From Candidatus Nomurabacteria bacterium (GTDB lineage Bacteria > Patescibacteria > Paceibacteria > UBA9973): a stretch of DNA of 64,000 nucleotides. A model generated the notes under the pieces. The model searched no databases. It was not told the DNA's origin and saw only the letters and a list, made by a program, of their open reading frames with translations. Shown piece by piece: positions 27,891 through 35,500 of the stretch (positions are counted from its first letter, which is position 1; each line of letters opens with the position of its first letter). Location of the stretch: the NCBI GenBank assembly GCA_026396015.1, contig JAPLXP010000003.1, positions 1-64,000 on the forward strand. Direction: 5' to 3'. A program made the translations under genes and the position numbers.

Positions 27891-28256
27891 TTATTTTATA
27901 GTTGTAAAGTTGAATACTGGCATTGGTCCAGTCGGAGTAATACACTCATTGTAAACCATAGGGAATGGTCTATAAAAACCAAGAAATGGTTTTAATGGAT
28001 AAATTTTTACCAAGAGATCACCTTTTCTTTTTGTTTGCCAGTCTATATTTAAAGGAAAGGGTGGAGCTATATTTGCTGGAGCAACTATCATTGGTCCTAT
28101 ATTACCAGGACCAGCACAGGTTGCTATCCCTGGTAATTGAGTAATAATTCTCCCTCCAATAGGCAGGTTTAATCCAAATGCTTGAGTCTGTGTAGGAAAA
28201 TTAATCAATGTGAATAAAAATACAACAATTGATAATAATAAATATAGATGTTTCAT
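27891..28256 (-). CDS. Small secreted protein at the head of the secretion locus, unknown
   Basis: A 121-aa exported protein: signal peptide (3-24, ending QTQAFG) and then a Gly/Pro-rich mature part with a single Cys pair (ATCAGPG and NECITPTG). It is the first gene of the leftward locus and is followed 9 nt later by the 295-aa gene. The mature part has many Pro and aromatic residues and no recognised domain. A structural or pilus-like subunit is conceivable but unproven. Confidence 0.6.
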   Translation of the reverse strand: MKHLYLLLSIVVFLFTLINFPTQTQAFGLNLPIGGRIITQLPGIATCAGPGNIGPMIVAPANIAPPFPLNIDWQTKRKGDLLVKIYPLKPFLGFYRPFPMVYNECITPTGPMPVFNFTTIK

Positions 28257-28303
28257 TCATTTATTATATAATATAAAAATAAATAAGTCATTTTATATTG
28301 CAA

Positions 28304-29140
28304 CTATTTTAGAAAATCTAGCCAATTTGAAAGATTTATATCTTCTGCTCGGACTTTTTCATTGATATTATAGAACTTGAATAATTCAGATATTTTTTCT
28401 TTTGGCATTGCATCCTCGAGGTTCTTCTTCAGTACCTTTCTTTTGTGGGCAAAGCCAGCCTTTACTATCTCAAAGAATCTATTTTCTTGTTCTTGATCCT
28501 TGAAATTCTTTTTTGATATACCAGTTATTGAAATAATTGCAGAATCTACCTTTGGGGCAGGAGAAAAGAATCTTTTTTCTACCTTCATCATGTATTTTGG
28601 TGTTCCATATGCTTTTACACTGATAGATAGGATACTCTCCTTTGCATCTCGGGCTACTATTCGCTCGGTTACTTCCTTTTGGATCAGTAACACCATGCGT
28701 TCTGGTTGATTTATACTAGAGAGGAATTTTTTGAGTATTGCACCAGTGATATTGTATGGAATATTGGCGATTAATTTGTATTTTTCAGCACTGGGTGTGT
28801 ATTCTAGGCAGTCCCCTTGTACCAATTCCAATTTTCCACTTTCAATCTCTGGCCCAAATTTTTCTTTCAAAAAGTCTATAAGGTCACGATCCTTTTCAAT
28901 AGCTATGACTTTATTGGCTTTTTCCAATAGTTTTTCTGTCAGGGCCCCTTTTCCTGGGCCGATCTCTACTATAGTATCTGCCTCCCCTACCTCGCCGGCA
29001 CTGATCATCATATTCAATGCTGGTTTACTCTTGAGAAAGTTTTGCCCTAAAGATTTCTTTGCCTTGAAAGAAGTCTCGGGCGAAAAACTTCTAGAAGGAA
29101 GTTTTTGTAGCCCTAAAGATTTTTTAGCTTTATGAATCAT
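28304..29140 (-). CDS. rsmA: 16S rRNA A1518/A1519 dimethyltransferase
   Basis: RsmA/KsgA methylates two adjacent adenines near the 3' end of 16S rRNA, a late check of 30S assembly. SAM-binding motif I is IVEIGPGKGALTEKLL (near 60), and motif IV is NIPYNITGAIL (near 125, the N-x-P-Y catalytic block). The N-terminus has a curious partial duplication: KAKKSLGLQKLP then, 20 residues later, KAKKSLGQNFLKS, the second being the real start of the conserved fold. The ATG at 29140 is supported by an extended -10 (TGCTACAAT) only 6 nt away. 278 aa is normal apart from the extra ~20 residues. Confidence 0.95.
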   Translation of the reverse strand: MIHKAKKSLGLQKLPSRSFSPETSFKAKKSLGQNFLKSKPALNMMISAGEVGEADTIVEIGPGKGALTEKLLEKANKVIAIEKDRDLIDFLKEKFGPEIESGKLELVQGDCLEYTPSAEKYKLIANIPYNITGAILKKFLSSINQPERMVLLIQKEVTERIVARDAKESILSISVKAYGTPKYMMKVEKRFFSPAPKVDSAIISITGISKKNFKDQEQENRFFEIVKAGFAHKRKVLKKNLEDAMPKEKISELFKFYNINEKVRAEDINLSNWLDFLK

Positions 29141-29146
29141 ACGTTT

Positions 29147-29155
29147 ATTGTAGCA
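29147..29155 (-). promoter_or_regulatory. Extended -10 promoter of rsmA (leaderless)
   Basis: On the minus strand this reads TGCTACAAT, ending 6 nt before the rsmA ATG, identical in sequence and spacing to the yidC promoter at 8230-8238. Confidence 0.6.
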
Positions 29156-29205
29156 TATTTGTATTAGAGCTCCTTATTTAAAGAGTATTTACCCATTACG
29201 GTGTA

Positions 29206-29234
29206 TTGACTTTTAATATAAAAAGATGTATAAT
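29206..29234 (+). promoter_or_regulatory. Near-consensus sigma-70 promoter
   Basis: TTGACT at 29206-29211, a 17-bp spacer and TATAAT at 29229-29234, followed by a short A-rich leader to the ATG at 29254. The match to the vegetative consensus is almost perfect. Confidence 0.82.
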
Positions 29235-29253
29235 ATACACAAATATAAGAAAA

Positions 29254-29718
29254 ATGAAAAAAATAATAGCAATCGCAATAGTTTGCCTAGGATGGGCAAA
29301 TCTTGCAAAAGGTCAAAACCTTGGTTATTTACCAAATAATATACAAGGTATGCCCCAAAGTGAATTTGTACAAAGAGTATGTATTGAAAACAACATACAA
29401 AATCAGGGTATTACTGATAATATGTTTTTAATTTGGAAAACTGCACACTTTTCAAGTGTGAGTGAATCAAATGGAAAACAAATTATTTCCAAGCCTTCCA
29501 GCTATTGGAGTAATGGTTATTTTGCAATTAACCACATGTTTAATAGCACAAAAGCGGGACAAGCCATGTTCGATTTACAGGATCGAGTTGGCAAGAAAAT
29601 TGGATTGCAGCCGTCATATGATATGAATGGCATGCTGGTTTGCATTCCCCCGTATTACAATGAAACATGTGAATTATATGTTTCTAGATTGCTTGAACAA
29701 TTCAATCAGTCTAACTAA
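29254..29718 (+). CDS. Small exported protein, unknown
   Basis: A 154-aa protein with a signal peptide (MKKIIAIAIVCLGWANLAKG, cleaved before QN). The mature domain has two Cys pairs and several aromatic residues, and no recognised family. A TTG at 29206 would extend the frame but lies inside the -35 box, so ATG 29254 is preferred. It is an orphan with its own strong promoter and its own hairpin terminator. In style it resembles the exported genes at 31914 and 60025, which also have TTGAC-type promoters. Confidence 0.7.
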   Translation: MKKIIAIAIVCLGWANLAKGQNLGYLPNNIQGMPQSEFVQRVCIENNIQNQGITDNMFLIWKTAHFSSVSESNGKQIISKPSSYWSNGYFAINHMFNSTKAGQAMFDLQDRVGKKIGLQPSYDMNGMLVCIPPYYNETCELYVSRLLEQFNQSN

Positions 29719-29722
29719 ATTC

Positions 29723-29757
29723 AAAAAGGACTTCGATATTCTCGAAGCCCTTTTTTG
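29723..29757 (+). terminator. Terminator of the exported orphan gene
   Basis: Stem AAAAAGG-CTTCGA with TCGAAG-CCTTTTT around a TATTC loop (one A/C mismatch), ending in seven or more T. Confidence 0.75.
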
Positions 29758-29793
29758 TTTACAATAGTAATTGTTTATTCTTGGTGTAGCCGT

Positions 29794-31725
29794 TTAAATA
29801 TATATTATTTTTTCTCCATTGCCTCCGCCTCTTTCATGCTTCACTAGGTGCGATGGGATGTCTTCTAGGAATTCACTCGGTGTATTCACTTGCTTCATTC
29901 CGAATATCGTTCGCAGTGATGCGTGGCATAGATATAGCTTCTTTTCAGCGCGAGTCAGTGCTACGTAGAATAGTCTACGCTCTTCTTCGCTATCCTCCTT
30001 CTTGCCACCACCAGGTCTTGAATGCGGGAATAAATCTTTTTCAAGGCCTGTGATAAATACATATGGGAATTCAAGACCTTTTGAGGCGTGCACAGTCATG
30101 AGTCGCACCCCACCGGGCTTTGGCTTGTTTATCAGACTGTCCTGATCGCTAGATAATGCTGCGTCTTCGAGGATCTTGTCTATACCCTCCTCGATGTCGA
30201 ATCCATCGTAGCGTACAGCTAGTGTCACCAACTCCTTCATGTTCTCTAGTCTTTCTAGGTCGTCGCTGGTACCCTTTTTCAATTCATCTTCCAGTCCACT
30301 CTTTTCAATAATGAATTTGATGATATCGCTTGGCTTGTTCACCATAGCGAATTCATGGATATTGTCGAGCAGTGTATAAAAATTGCTGATCTTCATCTGC
30401 ATACTTGCAGGTAGGTCATTCAATCCTCCGGAAAATAGCTTTACCAATGTGACTTTGCCGATACCTCGAGCTGGTGTATTGATTACCCGCTTGATATCTG
30501 ACAGGCTATCACGATTCAGTGCCGCACGTAGATATGATAGTACGTCTTTGATTTCTCTTCTATCAAAGAATTTTGTGCCGAGGACTTGATAAGGGATATT
30601 CTTGGAAAGCATTGCCTCTTCGAGTACGCGGGATTGGAAATTCGCACGATAGAGTATAGCTATATCCTCGGGTTTGTTCTCTCTTAGTAGTTCGTGGATC
30701 TGATTTGCTACATATTTACCCTCGTATACCTCGTCGAATGCCTCATACACTGTGATATCCTCCCCTGTCTCCTTTTCTGTGAACAATGTCTTTGGTACAC
30801 GGAAAATATTTTTATTGATCACATTGTTGGCTGCCTCGATGATATTCTTTGTAGAGCGATAATTTTGCTCGAGCATCACGATCTTGGTACGAGGATAATC
30901 TTTTTCAAAGTGCAGCATGTTCTTGATATTTGCTCCGCGCCAGCTGTAGATATTCTGATCTGTATCACCCACTACGCAGATATTCTCCCTTGGTCCTACT
31001 AGTAGCTTTACCATCTCGTATTGCACCTCGTTGGTATCCTGATACTCATCCACGTGGATATATTGCCATTGATTCTGATAATGTAGTTTTACTTCTGGGT
31101 ACTTTTTCAATATCATCACGGTCTCGATCAGTAAATCATCAAAGTCTAATGCCTTTTCGGCTTTTAGTGTTCTCTCGTAATCACGCCAGATAGTAGCGAC
31201 GACGCTCTCAAATCCTGATTTTACTTCATTTGCATATCTATCTAGATTTATAAAGTCACCTTTTGCACGGGAGATGATGTTCTTGATCTTCCTGGGTTCA
31301 TATTGCTTTGGATCAATGTCGCGAGCTTTTAGGGATTCCTTTATTATCTTCATGCAGTCATCATCATCAGATATTACGAAATGTTTCGTCAAACCTAGTA
31401 AGTGCGCATTCTCCTTGATAATCCGTACGCCGAGTGCGTGAAATGTAGAAACGAATGGATAACCACTATGTCCACCAGCGGGGGCACCATTTTCCCTCTG
31501 TGAAAGTAGTCCTATCACTCTTTCCCTCATCTCTTTTGCAGCCTTATTGGTAAAAGTCACTGCCAATATGTTTTCCGGTTTCACTCCGCCATGTACTATA
31601 TGTACGATTCTGTGTGTCAGAGTCTTGGTCTTGCCTGCTCCGGCCCCTGCCACTATTAATAAAGGCCCTTGTGTATAAAGGACCGCTTCGCGTTGTTTTT
31701 CATTTAGTGTATTTAAATATTCCAC
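29794..31725 (-). CDS. pcrA: UvrD/PcrA-family DNA helicase
   Basis: Superfamily 1A 3'-5' helicase for repair and replication restart. The N-terminal 'LNEKQREAV' Q-motif is followed by Walker A GAGAGKTKT (near 28-36), 'TFTNKAAKEM' (motif Ia), 'VDEYQDTN' (motif II), 'VGDTDQNIYSWRGA' (motif III), 'LEQNYRST' (motif IV), 'VRLMTVHASKGLEFP' (motif V) and 'EERRLFYVALTRA' (motif VI). At 643 aa it lacks the usual ~80-residue C-terminal tail, as in many minimal genomes. UvrD and PcrA cannot be separated by motifs, so the symbol is provisional. Confidence 0.95.
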   Translation of the reverse strand: MEYLNTLNEKQREAVLYTQGPLLIVAGAGAGKTKTLTHRIVHIVHGGVKPENILAVTFTNKAAKEMRERVIGLLSQRENGAPAGGHSGYPFVSTFHALGVRIIKENAHLLGLTKHFVISDDDDCMKIIKESLKARDIDPKQYEPRKIKNIISRAKGDFINLDRYANEVKSGFESVVATIWRDYERTLKAEKALDFDDLLIETVMILKKYPEVKLHYQNQWQYIHVDEYQDTNEVQYEMVKLLVGPRENICVVGDTDQNIYSWRGANIKNMLHFEKDYPRTKIVMLEQNYRSTKNIIEAANNVINKNIFRVPKTLFTEKETGEDITVYEAFDEVYEGKYVANQIHELLRENKPEDIAILYRANFQSRVLEEAMLSKNIPYQVLGTKFFDRREIKDVLSYLRAALNRDSLSDIKRVINTPARGIGKVTLVKLFSGGLNDLPASMQMKISNFYTLLDNIHEFAMVNKPSDIIKFIIEKSGLEDELKKGTSDDLERLENMKELVTLAVRYDGFDIEEGIDKILEDAALSSDQDSLINKPKPGGVRLMTVHASKGLEFPYVFITGLEKDLFPHSRPGGGKKEDSEEERRLFYVALTRAEKKLYLCHASLRTIFGMKQVNTPSEFLEDIPSHLVKHERGGGNGEKIIYI

Positions 31726-31753
31726 ATTTATATTATATACTTTTTTGTACCCC

Positions 31754-31783
31754 TTGACAAAGTGGCACTAAATATGCTATACT
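31754..31783 (+). promoter_or_regulatory. Promoter of the lipoprotein gene
   Basis: TTGACA at 31754-31759, an 18-bp spacer and TATACT at 31778-31783. A long leader follows, ending at the ATG 31914. Confidence 0.75.
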
Positions 31784-31827
31784 TATACCTAAGTTCATTG
31801 AAATAGTGCTTGGTTGAGATTTGCTCA

Positions 31828-31882
31828 GATATAAGAATTTTCCTTGGAAATAATCCTTGTTTTTAAGGAAAATTCTTATATC
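31828..31882 (+). promoter_or_regulatory. Long hairpin in the lipoprotein leader
   Basis: Perfect 18-bp stem (31828-31845 with 31865-31882) around a 19-nt loop, in the ~125-nt leader of the gene at 31914. There is no T-run after it, so it is not an intrinsic terminator. Confidence 0.7.
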
Positions 31883-31913
31883 ATAAACAAATCTAAAAAA
31901 ACAAGCAAACAAA

Positions 31914-32504
31914 ATGAAAAAATCAATGTTATTTACAATTGTCACTGCGGTGATAATCATGTTCTCTTTAACTTCATGTGTTCAAAGAGTAAATGTACCA
32001 GCTTCTAGCTCCCAAGTTCAACAGTATCCTCAGCTTTATGTTGGAGGTGAGCAAGTTTCCATTCCTCAAGAAACCCACGAACTTTCAACAGTTCAAGGTA
32101 AAGACTGCAACGGCAAAACAGTTACTTGGCAAAAAATTGGGAAAAATTGTAATGACCCTTATAAGGTTGTTACAACTCAAGGTCAGCCAGTAATATTTAT
32201 GCCAGCACCATCTTCTCAGAATGGTATCGATTCATATATCGACTGGAGTTCATTGTATGTGTTAGCCTGGATTTTGGGTATTATTGGTTTGATTTGGTTG
32301 TTGAGCATGATGCCATGGTCAACATGGAGATCTCGAACAAATCACAATCATTACTACCCTTCTTACCACAGTGGTCCTAGTTGTAGAAATGATTATAGCA
32401 GACCTGTAGATTATACAGAGAATACTAAAACCACTACAACTACAGATACTTCTACAACAAGAACGTATCACCATCCTGAAAATAATCACGGTGGAGGACA
32501 TTAA
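31914..32504 (+). CDS. Membrane-tethered lipoprotein with His/Thr-rich tail, unknown
   Basis: A 196-aa protein: signal peptide with lipobox LTSC (Cys near residue 22), a Cys-containing region (KDCNGK, KNCNDP), a membrane helix (about 107-127, LYVLAWILGIIGLIWLLSMM), and a cytoplasm- or outside-facing tail rich in His, Tyr, Ser and Thr (KTTTTTDTSTTRTYHHPENN, ending GGGH). The combination of lipid anchor, one helix and low-complexity tail is not a known family. It has its own promoter and long hairpin leader, and a terminator just after the stop. Confidence 0.72.
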   Translation: MKKSMLFTIVTAVIIMFSLTSCVQRVNVPASSSQVQQYPQLYVGGEQVSIPQETHELSTVQGKDCNGKTVTWQKIGKNCNDPYKVVTTQGQPVIFMPAPSSQNGIDSYIDWSSLYVLAWILGIIGLIWLLSMMPWSTWRSRTNHNHYYPSYHSGPSCRNDYSRPVDYTENTKTTTTTDTSTTRTYHHPENNHGGGH

Positions 32505-32531
32505 TCTGCTCTTTGTTTACCTTCTAAAAAC

Positions 32532-32566
32532 AAAAACCCATTCAATTTTTAATTGGATGGGTTTTT
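32532..32566. terminator. Terminator after the lipoprotein gene
   Basis: 16-bp stem (AAAAACCCATTCAATT with its partner, one G-U) with a T-run on the plus strand and an A-run on the minus strand, so it also ends the giant gene. Confidence 0.75.
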
Positions 32567-32578
32567 ATCTTCTAATTA

Positions 32579-35500
32579 TTATTTGTAAAGTTCTTCTATC
32601 AAGTTTTTTGTGTATTGTTCAGCACTTATGCCATCCATTTTTGGCATTTCATACTCTTTCCTACCTGTTGCTTCCATCACTCTTGACCCCAGTTTTTTTA
32701 TTGCTAATGTGATTGAATCATTAGGATGTTTGAACATAAAATTACTCAAATCTTTTATTCTACCCAAGTTAACATCTGGAGATTCCATGTCCCAACTATT
32801 TTGACCTTCTGATGATTGTGATATTTTTCCAAAATTTTCATACATCCACAATCTGTGTCCTATTTCTGGTGTCTCAATCAGTTTTGTGTCTGGGTCCAGG
32901 TTCATTTCCGATTTTATTTCTGATAGTGCAACCTTATCAAATTGCTCTCTAGAAATCCCCGCCACTTTTTCATCCATAGGGAATGCCTTTGAAGCATAGT
33001 TGAATCCAGAATGTATTTTGTTTTCAGTGGGGATATTCTCTGCTGCTACCTTTGCTTTATTTTCAGTTATAACTTCAGCTACCTTATTACCCCCACCTGC
33101 TGATTTTAATTGAACAGGATCTGGTCCTGTGTGGGGTTGTGATGTTATCTCACCTACTTCATGGCCATTTATGTTGTGTGTTTCTCTGACAATAATATTT
33201 GAGTATGTCCCGTCTTCAAGTTTAAATGATTTATCGTATGTATCTGCTGAATTTTCGAGAGATAGTTTATTTAATCCTGTTTGTTGAAATATTTCTTTAC
33301 TTGCATTGCTGTTTGCCATATCTCTAGCATATTGTATATGTTCTAGGTCTGGACTCGTTCCTGTTGATATTGCTCGTAGTGTTTTTCCATCAGACTCATA
33401 TAGAATACCTTTTTCCTTTAGGTCTTTTATTAATTCTGTGTAATTTTTCTCACCCAGTTGATTTTTTAAGTCAGCCAATTGAATATTTTGTATTTCGTGT
33501 ATTTTTTCAATACTATTGAATCCCCTGAATGAATCTGCTCCAGCTGTAGCGCTCTCTATAACTGTATTTCCGGATGTGTGTAATATTGGAGTTTCTATAA
33601 AGTGATTTTTAATTGCGTAATCTTGTACTTTCAATAATTGAACTTGATCCAAGTGCCCGTCTGGCATTACCAACGGTTTATCGATTATGTGATTTTCCAA
33701 TGCTATTTTTTGAAATAGTGAAAATTGTCCCGGAGTTATTCCATATTTTTGTATATCACTAATAGAATTTAATTCTATTGAACCCCCTCCCCCTAATTGG
33801 GTTGGTACTTGGCCATTATCAAATATATTCTTTTGTGAATTTATATTGTTTGATATTCCATGGGGTGCACCGTTTATGTTTGAACCCTTGTAATCAAACA
33901 TCTTTCCATGGTAGTCGGCACCTTTTGAAATATCCTTGCCCCATTCAAATACATCGGATTCACCAGTCACTGGGTCCTTGAATGTCAGATTGCCTTGATC
34001 GTCCATGTGGAAATTTGCACCCTTGTGAAGCATGGCGGACTCATCTATTTGACCAGGTTTGAATCCACCGAATTCTTTTGCTAGGTCTGCATTACTTGTA
34101 TTCATTATATGTTTTACACTCTCTGGTGCATTAGACATATCGGAACCCCATTTTTCAGCTACTGCATGCTTTAATTGACCAGCAAAATGAATCATACCTT
34201 GACCTCGGTCGATAGTCACATCTAATCCATGACCTGCATCTGGTATTGGGAGTGTTTCTGGTGTTGGACTAGGTGTAGGCGTCACTCCGCCGTGCAACCA
34301 TCTTTGGTAGTATTGACCAGCTACTGCACCAGCAAGACCTATAGCTGCTCCACGTACAACTGCACCCATTACTCTTGCGGTTCTCTTGTCTTCGTATATA
34401 GATTCTTGATAATTATCAAATCTTTTTATTCGATTGAGGCCATTTTCCGTAATATCATTACCGTCCTTATCTTTTTTTCCTGTTTTATAACTGTATAAAT
34501 CCTCGATACCCTTCATCATAGGCTCACCATTTTTATAGACAAGAAGAGCGGCAGTCCCTGTTGCTATTGCTTTGTTTAGTTCAAAGTTTTTTGCAATGTC
34601 ATCTTTCTTTCCATAGTTTATAAATCCTTTGTATTCTTTGTTGTTGATATAGTCTAGTCTAGATTTAATTCTTTGAGCCAAAACTTCTTTTTGTTCTGGG
34701 GTTTTTCCTTCTTTGTTTAATTCCTCAACTAAAAAGCTTATTTTTTTTATTTGATCATCGGCATTTATAAATCTATCTACTTTACTTTCTGAATTTTTTA
34801 AGCCAGCATTTTTTGCTTCGAGACGAGTCATTGATACTTGGTCTCCCTTGTAATCATCTTTTATACTTTTTTTACCAGTAAAAAAACCTCTAATACCTCC
34901 CCATATTGCGCCGCCACCATATGCACCAACGGTGCTCTTTATTGCCATTCCTATCACTCCTCCACCTGCAAATGTAGTCAAATCACCTGTTAGTAATTTT
35001 TTATATGCTTTTTGGGTTGCGCTATTTTCCAGTAATGCGGCTGCCTCTGGGTATTTACGAGTATAATTTAAATAATCAAAACCAAGCTCAGATTTTCTTA
35101 TTGCATCAAGAGCCATCAATCGGGCTTCTTTTGCACCGTTACCTTGTGATAGGTAATGATTTTCCATTGAAGATATTAGATTATTTCGAATTGCATTATA
35201 GGCTGAGTCTATTTTTTGAAATTCTTTGTACTCATTACTTTTGAAAGGGTTTAGGCCATTTTTGTTTGCAGTTTTCTCATGTTGCCAATCTGTAGGCATC
35301 TTCATATATCTATTTGCAATTTCGTTGTATGCTCTGATCTGCTCTGCCTCTGCCCTCGTACTCATACCTTCGGGAGCCTTAAGAAATACTACCTCACCCG
35401 TCTGTTCATTTACTGTTAGGTTTAATTCTTTAATTCTTGCCGAAATTTGACCAATAGTCTCAATATCTACACTATGTTCACCATTTCTTATTTGGCCTGC

